From positions 22,785-86,784 of the forward strand of contig CAIMTJ010000048.1 of NCBI GenBank assembly GCA_903844385.1: a DNA stretch of 64,000 nucleotides. The letters are read 5' to 3'. This document shows positions 8,443 through 16,711 of this stretch, in pieces. The stretch is from an uncultured Burkholderiales bacterium (GTDB lineage Bacteria; Pseudomonadota; Gammaproteobacteria; Burkholderiales; Burkholderiaceae_C). A program made the position numbers and the translations under genes. A model generated the notes under the pieces. It was not told the origin of the DNA and did not search any database. It saw nothing but the letters and a program-made list of their open reading frames with translations. Positions within the stretch are counted from its first letter, which is position 1, and each line of letters opens with the position of its first letter.

Positions 8443-8631
8443 CTTGAGTGCCCGCTCAGGACGGACAAGGACACCTGGCTGAGCGCCACACACCCGCGAG
8501 AGTCAGCCACTTCAAAGGGGGGCCGCCAGCGTGAGCACTCACGCGCAGCAGCCCAACACAGTGCACGCGCAGGGGCGTTAAAATAAGCCCCAAGCAGCAG
8601 CCCGCCTTGGGCGCGCACAAAGGAGTGGTCT

Positions 8632-9285
8632 TTGAACGCACAACAAGCTCGATTCAACATGATCGAGCAACAAATCAGAACCTGGCACGTGCTCGAGCCC
8701 CAAATCTTGGACACATTCAAGTTAATCGAGCGAGAGCGTTTTGTGCCCGTGGCTTACCAAGCCTTGGCCTACACAGAAAGTCCCATTCCTATCTCAAGCC
8801 ATGAGCACATGCTCAGCCCCATCATTCAAGCCAGGTTGGTGCAAGACCTGGGGGTCAAGGCTCATGAGCGTGTGCTCGATGTCGGTTGCGGCACAGGCTA
8901 CACCACCGCCTTATTGGCGCACCTGGCAAAACAAGTCGTGGGGCTGGAAATAGACCCCCAACTGGCACAAACGGCGCAGGCGACCTTGAAGCTTGAAGGC
9001 CTGAGCAACGCGCACGTGCTCACCCAAGATGCGAGCTCAAAGGACGCCGTGAACCAGCGCTTTCATGCCATCTTGATGGGTGGCTCGACCGCACATGCGC
9101 CTGAGCATTTGCTCCAAGCGCTGGAGATTGGCGGCAGGCTGCTTGGTATTTTTGGCCAAGAACCCCTCATGCAAGCCACCTTGGTGACCCGACAAAGTGA
9201 GACCCAATGGGATAGCGTGCCCCTGTGGGATACCATGGCACCTCGCTTGCACGGTTTTGCAGAATCCTCGGCCTTCCATTTTTAA
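8632..9285 (+). CDS. Protein-L-isoaspartate O-methyltransferase family protein
   Basis: A 217-residue class I methyltransferase of the PCMT family, which repairs isoaspartyl residues using S-adenosylmethionine. Near the N-terminus it has RERFVP, and further on ISSHEHMLSPIIQARLVQDL and the SAM-binding motif VLDVGCGTGYTTALLA. Later come VVGLEIDPQLA and LQALEIGGRLLGIFG. Family members often carry a GG(S/T)-type active-site stretch near PPxxxxxQL; here it reads MGGSTAHAPEHLLQAL. The start is TTG at 8632, supported by AGGAG about 8 bases upstream. The rhodanese and tolC genes follow on the same strand at short spacing and are likely co-transcribed. Confidence 0.85.
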   Translation: MNAQQARFNMIEQQIRTWHVLEPQILDTFKLIERERFVPVAYQALAYTESPIPISSHEHMLSPIIQARLVQDLGVKAHERVLDVGCGTGYTTALLAHLAKQVVGLEIDPQLAQTAQATLKLEGLSNAHVLTQDASSKDAVNQRFHAILMGGSTAHAPEHLLQALEIGGRLLGIFGQEPLMQATLVTRQSETQWDSVPLWDTMAPRLHGFAESSAFHF

Positions 9286-9307
9286 ATGTCACAACGCCCC
9301 ACCCACC

Positions 9308-9652
9308 ATGATTGAGCAATTGAGCCCCAAAGCTTTTTTAGATTGGGTGCAATCGCACCATTCGAGCAGTCCCTTGCCCTTGTTGATTGATGTGCGTGAA
9401 GGCTGGGAGTTCGAAGCCGCTCACGTTCAAGCCCAGGGCTTTGACATGGTGCACTGGCCCATGCAAACGGTGCCGCAAGAAGCTGCCACCTTGGACACGC
9501 AAAGACCGCTGGCCTTGCTGTGTCACCATGGATCGCGCAGTTTTGCAGTGGCGAGCTATTTGGAGAAACAAGGCTTTCAAACCTTGATCAACATCCAAGG
9601 GGGCATTCATGCTTGGTCTCAAGAAATCGATCCTCAAATTGCCCAATACTGA
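9308..9652 (+). CDS. Rhodanese-like domain protein
   Basis: A single rhodanese domain of 114 residues. It has the N-terminal LLIDVREGWEFEAAHV element, the active-site loop CHHGSRS with a catalytic Cys that would carry a persulfide, and the C-terminal NIQGGIHAWSQEID element. Such single-domain proteins transfer sulfane sulfur, but the acceptor cannot be told from sequence. The ATG at 9308 lies 22 bases after the methyltransferase stop, and tolC follows, so the three look like one transcription unit. This gene order (pcm, rhodanese, tolC) recurs in Burkholderiales. Confidence 0.88.
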   Translation: MIEQLSPKAFLDWVQSHHSSSPLPLLIDVREGWEFEAAHVQAQGFDMVHWPMQTVPQEAATLDTQRPLALLCHHGSRSFAVASYLEKQGFQTLINIQGGIHAWSQEIDPQIAQY

Positions 9653-9666
9653 ACCCACGTCTTGGT

Positions 9667-9707
9667 GGCACCATCACCATCACCACCACCACCACCTCCT
9701 CCACCTC
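9667..9707 (+). repeat. CAC/CAT trinucleotide simple repeat before tolC
   Basis: A run of CAC, CAT and CTC triplets occupies the gap between the rhodanese stop and the tolC start. It is open in the tolC frame, where it would encode a Pro/Ser run upstream of the signal peptide. I treat it as untranslated leader. Confidence 0.6.
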
Positions 9708-9736
9708 TCGCCTCACACCTGTATGGAAAATTCCTT

Positions 9737-11092
9737 ATGAAGCGCATCCTTTGGGCCATCACCCTGCCCTTGGCCTTGGTCATGGCCTCGCCCGCGTCAG
9801 CTCAAAATTTGGTGAGCTTGTACGATGCAGCGAAAAATTTTGACGCTTCCTATCTCTCGGCATCGGCCCAATACCGTGCCAACCGGTTCAAAGCCGATCA
9901 AGCGTGGGGAGCACTCCTGCCCAACATCAACTTTGTGGCGAACTCGGCGCATACTTTGACCGACTACACCCCCGACACCATCTCGATGAGCCAAAATGTG
10001 GTCCCCTACCAGCGCTGGTATGGCACTCATGTGGGCACCTTCTCGGCCATCCAACCGCTCTACCGTCCAGGCTTTTATGACTCTTACTTACAAAGCAGGA
10101 GCCAACTCGCCCAGTCGGTTGCACAGTTGGTCGCGGCGGAGCAAGATTTGCTCTTGCGTCTGAGCCAGGCCTACTTTGACGTCTTGGCCTCCCAAGACAG
10201 CTTGGCGTCAATTCGAGCACAAAAGACCGCGATCACGGAACAATTCGCCTCGGCCAAACGCAATTTTGAAGTGGGCAGCGCCACCATCACCGACACCCAG
10301 GAGGCGCAAGCGCGCCTGGACTTGATCAAGGCGCAAGAAATCTCTTTAGAAAACGACCAGCGCGTCAAAAAACTCGCATTGGATCAAGTTGTGGGTCAAA
10401 GCAATACCCAACCGGTTGCCTTGGCGCTGTCGGCCGCCATTGAATCGTTGACGCCGCAAAATTTGGAGTCTTGGGTGAACACTTCCCTAGAAGCCAGCCC
10501 CAATATTCAAATCGCCCAACTTGCCCTGGAGATCGCCACCTTGGAAGTTGACCGGGCCAAATCGGCCCACCTGCCCACCTTGGACTTGGCCGCGAGCATG
10601 GGGGGCACACGCAATGTGGGTGGCACATCCAATTCGGGCACCTCCTCACTGAGCTCGCACATCCAGAACAAATCGATAGGCGTGGTGTTGAACGTGCCCT
10701 TGTTTGCAGGATTTACCACCACCAACCGTGTGCGTGAAACTGCCGAGTTGATGGACAAGGCCCATCACGACTTGGATTTCGCCAAACGTGCAGCGGCCCA
10801 ATCCACGCGCGCCGCCTATTTGAACCTCCTGTCTGGCATTGGCCAAGTCGGCGCGCTCAAAGCGGCGTTGAACTCGAGTCAACTCGCCTTGGAATCGAAC
10901 TTATTGGGCTACCGTGTAGGCGTTCGCATCAACATTGATGTGTTGAACGCACAAAGCCAGCTCTATCAAACACAACGCGATTTGGCCACCGCCAAATACT
11001 CGGTATTGATGGGACAACTCAAGCTCAAACAAGCCAACGGCACCTTAGAGCCCAAGGATTTGCTTCAATTGAACAACATGCTCACCCCTTGA
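9737..11092 (+). CDS. tolC: TolC-family outer-membrane efflux channel
   Basis: A 451-residue outer-membrane factor that would form the trimeric exit duct of tripartite efflux pumps or type I secretion systems. The ATG at 9737 opens a clean signal peptide (MKRILWAITLPLALVMASPASA). The mature protein starts with NLVSLYDAAKNFDASYL, the first TolC helix, followed by the family segments YRANRFKADQAWGALLPNI and LLRLSQAYFDVLASQDSL. The internal duplication is visible as a second LxxAxxxNP-like stretch (SLEASPNIQIAQLALEIA). The end (YSVLMGQLKLKQANGTL) is also typical. The frame stays open 25 codons upstream through the CAC repeat, but that part is Pro-rich and not a signal peptide. No pump genes adjoin it. 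Confidence 0.92.
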   Translation: MKRILWAITLPLALVMASPASAQNLVSLYDAAKNFDASYLSASAQYRANRFKADQAWGALLPNINFVANSAHTLTDYTPDTISMSQNVVPYQRWYGTHVGTFSAIQPLYRPGFYDSYLQSRSQLAQSVAQLVAAEQDLLLRLSQAYFDVLASQDSLASIRAQKTAITEQFASAKRNFEVGSATITDTQEAQARLDLIKAQEISLENDQRVKKLALDQVVGQSNTQPVALALSAAIESLTPQNLESWVNTSLEASPNIQIAQLALEIATLEVDRAKSAHLPTLDLAASMGGTRNVGGTSNSGTSSLSSHIQNKSIGVVLNVPLFAGFTTTNRVRETAELMDKAHHDLDFAKRAAAQSTRAAYLNLLSGIGQVGALKAALNSSQLALESNLLGYRVGVRINIDVLNAQSQLYQTQRDLATAKYSVLMGQLKLKQANGTLEPKDLLQLNNMLTP

Positions 11093-11116
11093 GCACCAAC
11101 GGCCTCACCTCGCGCC

Positions 11117-12487
11117 TTAAGACTGGGGCAAATACACGGCCAAAGCGTCCACCAAGGACTCGCTAGCCCCTTGGTGGGCTTGTATGAAGTCCACACAACG
11201 CTCGCTCGCGTCTAGCCACTCCTCACGAGCCTTCACCCAGTTCAAGGCCGTTTGCAAGCCCTCTTGCATGCTCAAGCTCGAGCGTGCCACACCCGCCTTC
11301 ACGGCCATGGTGGAGGTGTCTTGAAAATTAAAGGTGTGCGGACCCAGGACCACGGGACACGCGTTGGCCAAAGCTTCAATCAAGTTTTGACCACCCAAGG
11401 GCTTGAAGGTGGCCCCCATCAATGCAACGTTGGTCAATGCATAGTAGAAATTCATCTCTCCCATGGAGTCCCCCAAAAACATTCGAGGCCGCTTGCGCGC
11501 AGAGCCCTCATGCGCTTGATGGTCGAGGAGACAGGATTGGTGAATCAAGGCGGCAAACGCTGGCAAGCTGTGCAAACTGCTGCGACGCACCACCTCAAAC
11601 CCCAAGTCCTCCATGGCCTTGGCAACACTGTCAAAGCGCTCGGGGTGTCGCGGCACCACGAGGTAAGTTGCCCGGTGGCCAATCTCCATGGGCCAGGCCA
11701 CGAGCGTCTCTAAAAACAAAGCCTCTTCGCCCTCACGTGAGCTCGCAAGCGTGATCACAGCACCGCCTTCCTGCGCTCTCGCCCCTCGTGCATCGTGCCC
11801 CATCCGGGCTTGCTCGGCATTCGGTTTGGCATCAAATTTGAGGTTGCCAAGCACCCCAACAACAGGAGCACCCAGGGACTTCAGACGCTGGGCATCGGCT
11901 GAGGTTTGTGCCCACACCGCTGTCAACCCTCTGTAAGCTGGCTTGGCCAACCAAGCCAAACGCTGGGCCGAGCGAGCACTTTTTTCACTCAATCTGGCAT
12001 TGACCAAACACAGGGGAATGCCACGCACCTGGCACCCATGTACCCAGTTGGGCCACACTTCAGTCTCCATCATGAGGGCGAGTTGGGGCTGAAAGTGGTC
12101 CAAGAAGCGCTCTACACCTGCAAGCGCATCCCAAGGCTGCCAGACTTGCAAGTCACCCGGACCCAGCAAGCCCTCGCCTTCTGCTCGACCGGTGGCGCTG
12201 CTGTGGGTGAGCAAGAATCGAACCTCGGGGTTCGCGTGTCTGAGCGCACGCATGAGCAGCCCCGCTGCGCGTGTCTCGCCCAAGGAGACCGCATGCACCC
12301 AGATGCGAAAAGCCTTGCCCCCATTGTCTGAAAAGCGCTTGTCGTAGACCCCAAAGCGCTCTTGCACTTGCAAAGCCAACAAGGGTTGACTCACCGCACG
12401 ACGGGCCAAACGGCGCTTGACCCAGGGGCAAAGCAGACGCATCATCACGCCGTAGAGTTCAAAAGTCAGGCGCTCCAGTGCGGACAT
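11117..12487 (-). CDS. waaA: 3-deoxy-D-manno-octulosonic acid (Kdo) transferase
   Basis: WaaA adds Kdo from CMP-Kdo to the lipid A precursor at the inner face of the cytoplasmic membrane. The 456-residue product shows the GT30 pattern: an N-terminal hydrophobic anchor (LTFELYGVMMRLLCPWV), WVHAVSLGETRAA, LLTHSSATGRA, METEVWPN, NARLSEKSARS, GNLKFDAKP, LGDSMGEMNFYYALTNVALMGATF and GGQNLIEALANACPVVLGPHTFNF. I use the ATG at 12487 because GGAG lies 8 bases upstream. The ATG at 12493 overlaps the waaC stop as ATGA but sits too close to that GGAG. It is the last gene of the manB-waaC-waaA operon and converges on tolC. Confidence 0.93.
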   Translation of the reverse strand: MSALERLTFELYGVMMRLLCPWVKRRLARRAVSQPLLALQVQERFGVYDKRFSDNGGKAFRIWVHAVSLGETRAAGLLMRALRHANPEVRFLLTHSSATGRAEGEGLLGPGDLQVWQPWDALAGVERFLDHFQPQLALMMETEVWPNWVHGCQVRGIPLCLVNARLSEKSARSAQRLAWLAKPAYRGLTAVWAQTSADAQRLKSLGAPVVGVLGNLKFDAKPNAEQARMGHDARGARAQEGGAVITLASSREGEEALFLETLVAWPMEIGHRATYLVVPRHPERFDSVAKAMEDLGFEVVRRSSLHSLPAFAALIHQSCLLDHQAHEGSARKRPRMFLGDSMGEMNFYYALTNVALMGATFKPLGGQNLIEALANACPVVLGPHTFNFQDTSTMAVKAGVARSSLSMQEGLQTALNWVKAREEWLDASERCVDFIQAHQGASESLVDALAVYLPQS

Positions 12488-12489
12488 CT

Positions 12490-13677
12490 TCATCTCTCCA
12501 AGGGGCTGGGTGCGACTCTTGCAACGCCAGTTGAAAGCGCGCTTGCCGCCTTGGCGTCCAGACATTGGCACCAGGTGAGCCACACCTCATCCACTGCAAC
12601 GCTCGGTAAGCGTTGCGACGCTTTGTGAGCCTGGTGAGCCTGGTGAGCCGGGTGAGACTGATGGGCATTCTCAGCCGCTTCACCCTCGCAAGAGGTGACT
12701 TGACGACTCGCCTGTGAGCACACTTGGGGCTGAAAAACACTGCGTTGATAAGCACAATCCAAGGGTCCCGTTCTCCAAGCTGTATCAAAACGGTAAATTT
12801 GCACGTGCACCAAATCCAGCGCCACCGACAAATGGCTCAAGCCACTGTCCACGCCCACAGCACCCACGGTTTGCATCAAGCCTTGCGCGAGCTCAATCAA
12901 TGTGGACCGCGGCCAAATGGTGGCCCTCACCAATTGAGCCGCGACTCGCTCACACTGCTCTAGCTCGCTTTGGCTGCCATGCACGAAGCAAACTTCAAAG
13001 CCGCTGGCATTGAACCGCTCGCCCAGCTCAACCCAGTGCGACAAGGGCCAGGTTTTGTCGCTGCGAGAAGTGCCCATCAAAAAGGCCACCCGACGCTCCA
13101 GTGTCTGGGGAAAACCTGGCGAGGCAGCGGCGCTTGTATGGGCGCGGGCATTGGCGCGAGGAACCACCAAGCCGTAGCTCGAGACCCCTGGCAAGTTGTA
13201 GTGAAGCGCCTGGGCGCACAGCTGCCTGGCGCGCTGCAGGGCATGCAGCCGCGGGTTCAGGGCAATCGACTGCTGCGCCAGCCAACGCGTGAGCGGCTCA
13301 TAGGACGAGCCCAAGGTGCGATTGGCCATGGCAAACCGCACCCCCTGAGGCGAGAGTTTGGCCACTCTGGCCACCAGGGCCGATTTGCTCAGGCCTTGCA
13401 GATCAAACACCGCGTCATAACTCTCTTGCCGCAGGAGAGACCAAAACGCTCGCATTTGAGCGCGTGCTGTGGCGTTAAAGCGTGCTCGTCGCCACTCTCT
13501 TAAGGCACAAGGCACGATTCGACGCAAACCCGGATGCATTTGAAGCACACTGGCAAAGGACGGCTCCACCACCCAATCGATCTCAATGCCAGGAAAGGCC
13601 TGGTGCAAATCATGGACAACAGGCAAGGTGTGGATCACATCTCCCAAGGAGGAGAGCTTGACCAACAACACCCTCAA
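12490..13677 (-). CDS. waaC: Lipopolysaccharide heptosyltransferase I, with a repeat-containing C-terminal insertion
   Basis: WaaC (GT9) transfers the first L,D-heptose onto Kdo in the LPS inner core. The 395-residue product begins MRVLLVKLSSLGDVIHTLPVV, with a Rossmann nucleotide-binding N-half and later DLQGLSKSAL, LMGTSRSDKTWPLSHW, WPRSTLIELAQ and GVDSGLSHLSVALD, all expected for this enzyme. Near the C-terminus, between TAWRTGPLDCAYQRSVFQPQ and PSVAVDEVW, there is a Gln/His/Ala/Glu-rich stretch of about 45 residues that I would not expect in the family. Part of it is coded by a 9-bp tandem repeat (12625-12660). The start overlaps the manB stop by 4 bases (ATGA), indicating coupling. Confidence 0.9.
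   Translation of the reverse strand: MRVLLVKLSSLGDVIHTLPVVHDLHQAFPGIEIDWVVEPSFASVLQMHPGLRRIVPCALREWRRARFNATARAQMRAFWSLLRQESYDAVFDLQGLSKSALVARVAKLSPQGVRFAMANRTLGSSYEPLTRWLAQQSIALNPRLHALQRARQLCAQALHYNLPGVSSYGLVVPRANARAHTSAAASPGFPQTLERRVAFLMGTSRSDKTWPLSHWVELGERFNASGFEVCFVHGSQSELEQCERVAAQLVRATIWPRSTLIELAQGLMQTVGAVGVDSGLSHLSVALDLVHVQIYRFDTAWRTGPLDCAYQRSVFQPQVCSQASRQVTSCEGEAAENAHQSHPAHQAHQAHKASQRLPSVAVDEVWLTWCQCLDAKAASALSTGVARVAPSPLER
12625..12660 (-). repeat. 9-bp tandem repeat within waaC, four copies
   Basis: The unit, read on the plus strand, is GTGAGCCTG at 12625 and 12634, GTGAGCCGG at 12643 and GTGAGACTG at 12652. Being a multiple of three it keeps the waaC frame and codes a His-Gln-Ala/His-Pro-Ala type run. 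It is a plausible site for slippage and length variation between strains. Confidence 0.8.
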
Positions 13678-15095
13678 TGTTGCGCCTCTAAAATGCGCAC
13701 ATCGGGCAACACGTGCCTGAGCAAGTGCATCATGTCGTGCTCAATGCGAGCGAGGGATGCCTCGCTGTGCCCTTCAAAACGAAGCACCAAGACGGGGGTG
13801 GTGTTGGAGGCGCGGATGAGACCAAAGCCATCGTCCCAATCGATCCGCACGCCATCAATAGTGAAAAGATTGGGCTGATGATCAAGCGAGGGTAGGCCCT
13901 GTTCTTCAAGCCGCAAGAGCAAGGCTGCAATGAGCGCAGGCGCTTGGCCTTCTTGGATGGCCACGTTGAGCTCAGGCGTTGAGCAACTGCTGTCCAAGGC
14001 ATTGAGCACGGCGCTCGCGTGCGGTGAGCGTGACAAAATCTCGAGCAAGCGTGCTCCCGCATAGGTCCCGTCATCAAACCCGTACCACCGCTCTTTGAAG
14101 AAAATGTGACCGCTCATCTCTCCGCCCAAAGCCGCGTCGAGCTCCTTCATTTTGGCTTTGATGAGCGAGTGACCGGTCTTGTACATCAAGGGCTTGCCAC
14201 CCGCACGGGCAATGGCGGGTCCCAAGCGCTGGGAGCATTTGACATCAAAAATAATGTGGGCACCGGGCACGCGCTCGAGCACATCTTGGGCAAACAACTG
14301 CATTTGCCGGTCGGGGTAAATGTTGTGTCCTTCGCGCGTCACCACCCCCAGTCGGTCACCATCGCCATCAAAGGCAAAGCCCAACTCAGCGCCATGCAGC
14401 TCAATGGCCGCGATCAAATCTTTGAGATTCTCGGGCTTACTCGGGTCAGGGTGGTGATTGGGAAAATTCCCATCGACTTCGCTAAAGAGCTCAATCACCT
14501 CCGCACCCAGGGAGCGAAAAATAGCCGGCGCCGTTGCGCCCGCGACCCCATTGCCCGAGTCCACCACAATTTTCATGGGGCGGCTCAAATGGATGTCGCC
14601 CAAGATGCGTTTGCGGTAACTGGGCAGCACGTTCACCTGATGCTCAAAACCGTGGCCCGTGGGGGCACTGTCGGAGGCCAGTTCAGCCAAGCGGCTCAAC
14701 TGCATGGTTTCTTGAAGGTTTTGGATATCCTCGCCGTAAAGCGCACGCCCCTTGGCCACCATCTTAAAGCCGTTGTAGTCTTTGGGATTGTGGCTGCCCG
14801 TGATTTGAATACCACTCTCGCTCAAGGTGTGCGCAGCAAAATAAAGCATGGGGGTGGTGCACTGGCCGATATTGATCACCTCCAAGCCCGCTTGCACCAA
14901 GCCGCTGGACAAGGCCGAGAGCAATGACGGCCCACTCAAGCGACCATCCCGCCCAACACAAACCTTCTCTTCGCCCAGGGATTTGACCAAAGTACCAAAG
15001 GCCAGCCCCAAGTGAAAAGCGAACTTTTCATCAATTTGAGCGGGAACGACACCACGAATATCGTAGGCCTTGAAGACATGGGGGTTGAATTTCAT
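13674..15095 (-). CDS. manB: Phosphomannomutase/phosphoglucomutase (ManB/AlgC type)
   Basis: A 473-residue alpha-D-phosphohexomutase that would interconvert mannose or glucose 1- and 6-phosphates for LPS and exopolysaccharide sugar nucleotides. It shows FKAYDIRGVVP at the N-terminus, VGRDGRLSGPSL, the catalytic serine loop ITGSHNPKDYNGFK (the phosphoserine loop), the metal-binding AFDGDGDRLGVV, the sugar-binding GGEMSGHIFF and the C-terminal phosphate-binding RASNTTPVLVLRFEG. All four active-site segments are intact. It is the promoter-proximal gene of the waaC-waaA operon and overlaps waaC by 4 bases. Whether mannose or glucose phosphate is preferred cannot be decided from sequence. Confidence 0.92.
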   Translation of the reverse strand: MKFNPHVFKAYDIRGVVPAQIDEKFAFHLGLAFGTLVKSLGEEKVCVGRDGRLSGPSLLSALSSGLVQAGLEVINIGQCTTPMLYFAAHTLSESGIQITGSHNPKDYNGFKMVAKGRALYGEDIQNLQETMQLSRLAELASDSAPTGHGFEHQVNVLPSYRKRILGDIHLSRPMKIVVDSGNGVAGATAPAIFRSLGAEVIELFSEVDGNFPNHHPDPSKPENLKDLIAAIELHGAELGFAFDGDGDRLGVVTREGHNIYPDRQMQLFAQDVLERVPGAHIIFDVKCSQRLGPAIARAGGKPLMYKTGHSLIKAKMKELDAALGGEMSGHIFFKERWYGFDDGTYAGARLLEILSRSPHASAVLNALDSSCSTPELNVAIQEGQAPALIAALLLRLEEQGLPSLDHQPNLFTIDGVRIDWDDGFGLIRASNTTPVLVLRFEGHSEASLARIEHDMMHLLRHVLPDVRILEAQH

Positions 15096-15194
15096 GCCCT
15101 GATTGTAGAGCGAGTTCGAGACGCTCGAGCATGGCCAGATGCAAAATCCAATACACTGCGTATCGATGTGTTTAGCCCTAGAAAGTTGTTCGCC

Positions 15195-15731
15195 ATGAAG
15201 CGTTCTTTGACCCTCACACCCAGCATTTCTCGCGTCTCATCGCCACTGGGAGACCTGTTGCTCGCTTGCACCTCCATGGGAGTGTGCGGCTTGTGGTTCA
15301 AGCACCAAGCCCATTTCCCGTTGAACGCTCGGCTTTGGACCCCGGCCGGACCCCATCACCCCGACCGCTTACTGCATGATCGGGTTCAGTCTTGGGTGGA
15401 CGACTACTTCGCCAAGCGCCCACCCTCCACGCCACTGCCACTCGATTGGAGTGCTTGGGGGACGGCTTTTGAACACCAGGTCTGGCGCGCACTCTTGGAC
15501 ATCCCTTGGGGGCAAAAAGTGAGCTACGGTGAATTGGCCCGACAAATCGCCCGCCCCTTGGCCGCTCGCGCCGTTGGTTCGGCGGTCGGCAAAAACCCCT
15601 GGGCGTTGGTGGTGCCTTGTCACCGCGTTGGGGGCTCCAACGGCAGCCTCACCGGATACGCCGCTGGAGTGGACAAAAAAACGTATCTCTGGACGCTGGA
15701 AGCCCACCCACAGGCTGAGCCCCACGCGTGA
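15195..15731 (+). CDS. ogt: Methylated-DNA--[protein]-cysteine S-methyltransferase
   Basis: This suicide repair protein moves the methyl group from O6-methylguanine to its own cysteine. The active-site motif PCHRV is at 141-145 with Cys142 as acceptor. The DNA-binding helix-turn-helix region is visible in WGQKVSYGELARQIARP and in AARAVGSAVGKNP, and the post-active-site GSNGSLTGYAAG is conserved. I start at the ATG at 15195 (MKRSLTLTP), giving 178 residues, normal for the Ogt type without the AraC-like Ada half. The frame is open 61 codons further upstream, but that portion overlaps the divergent manB start and lacks homology. Confidence 0.93.
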   Translation: MKRSLTLTPSISRVSSPLGDLLLACTSMGVCGLWFKHQAHFPLNARLWTPAGPHHPDRLLHDRVQSWVDDYFAKRPPSTPLPLDWSAWGTAFEHQVWRALLDIPWGQKVSYGELARQIARPLAARAVGSAVGKNPWALVVPCHRVGGSNGSLTGYAAGVDKKTYLWTLEAHPQAEPHA

Positions 15732-15746
15732 GCGAGAAAGCGCTCT

Positions 15747-16652
15747 TCACAGTCGCAAGGACTCCTTGAGCAATTCCATCAACCGCGAACGCGGGTCTGA
15801 AAAACTCTCCAAGATGGAGAAGTGGTGCAGGCCCTGGAGCTGCTCACTCACGGGCACCACCGCCTTGCCCCAACTCGATTGGATCAACTGGCATTGGCGC
15901 TTGAACTCCTCGCTCTCCAAACTGCCCACCACACTCACCAGCCGATTCCCTTGGGGAGCGGGCAGCATGGCCGGGCTGAGCGCCAAGGCATCGGCGGCAC
16001 TTAAGTGCAGGGTTTCGTTCAAAAATGGGGTCAACCGAATCGACTCGAGCTCGTGCAAGCCTGAAATGGACATGGCACTTTGAATCAAGTGCGTGGGCAA
16101 ATGCACTCCTAAGTGTGCGCCCACTTCGGCCCAGCGTGTTGTCAACAAAAGCGCTGCCAAATGGCCACCAGCCGAGTGTCCCACCACATGGATGTTGTCA
16201 GGGTCACCCCCAAATTGATCGATGTGCCGGTAGATCCAAGCCAAGGCATTGACCATTTGCACAGCAATGTGCTTGATGCTCACACTCGGACACAAGGCGT
16301 AGTTGGGCACCACGCTCACCACACCCAGTGCGGACCAATACGGCACCAAAAATGACTGGTCCTCTTTGCTCAAACTGCGCCAATAGCCACCATGGATAAA
16401 GACCAACACGGGGCGCTTTCTAGCGCCTAAGCGCGCAGGACTGATACCACGACCGGTTTTGAATTCCGGGGTGAAAATATCCAAATTTTCATGCTCTGCA
16501 TGGCCATAGGCCAACTCGATACGGGGGTGGGCACGATCGGCCAAAACGCGGCGCGAGGACTCTTGCCACCACTGCAAATGCTCCACGGACTTGGGTACCA
16601 AATCACGGTTGTTGTACATGGCGTTGAACCATTCGGGACTGTGTGGCTTCAA
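15747..16652 (-). CDS. Alpha/beta hydrolase, kynurenine formamidase-like
   Basis: A 301-residue serine hydrolase of the esterase/HSL-like alpha/beta fold. It has the oxyanion motif HGGYW at 87-91, the nucleophile elbow GHSAGG with Ser160, and a likely catalytic His in GLHHFS near 277. HGGYW is typical of the BNA7/arylformamidase branch, which converts N-formylkynurenine to kynurenine. No other tryptophan-degradation gene (kynU, haloacid-type dioxygenase) is adjacent, so that role is unproven and a general esterase is the alternative. The gene is convergent with ogt, 15 bases apart, and lies just downstream of the membrane-protein pair. Confidence 0.75.
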   Translation of the reverse strand: MKPHSPEWFNAMYNNRDLVPKSVEHLQWWQESSRRVLADRAHPRIELAYGHAEHENLDIFTPEFKTGRGISPARLGARKRPVLVFIHGGYWRSLSKEDQSFLVPYWSALGVVSVVPNYALCPSVSIKHIAVQMVNALAWIYRHIDQFGGDPDNIHVVGHSAGGHLAALLLTTRWAEVGAHLGVHLPTHLIQSAMSISGLHELESIRLTPFLNETLHLSAADALALSPAMLPAPQGNRLVSVVGSLESEEFKRQCQLIQSSWGKAVVPVSEQLQGLHHFSILESFSDPRSRLMELLKESLRL

Positions 16653-16711
16653 AACAATTCTCCTGGTTGTTGGCGCTCACGTGAGACTTCACCCCGGCGC
16701 CGGATCGATCA

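Larger units (their letters stand above)
8229..8631. other. Divergent intergenic region between porin and pcm-like genes
   Basis: About 400 bases with no supported coding sequence. It contains an inverted repeat at 8344-8362, an imperfect 12-bp tandem repeat at 8398-8433, and the start region of the pcm-like gene, with an AGGAG Shine-Dalgarno about 8 bases before its TTG start. A short 63-codon frame on the plus strand here overlaps the repeat and shows no family resemblance. Confidence 0.55.

Noticed and set aside
9667..9707. CACCATCAC-type run that looks like a His-tag coding sequence
   Set aside because: It is a simple repeat in an untranslated gap; in the only open frame through to tolC it codes Pro and Ser, not His, and flanking DNA is ordinary chromosome.
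12180..12240. GAATCGAACCTCGGGG stretch like a reversed tRNA 3' end
   Set aside because: It is inside the waaA coding sequence in a conserved part of the protein and no tRNA fold is possible.
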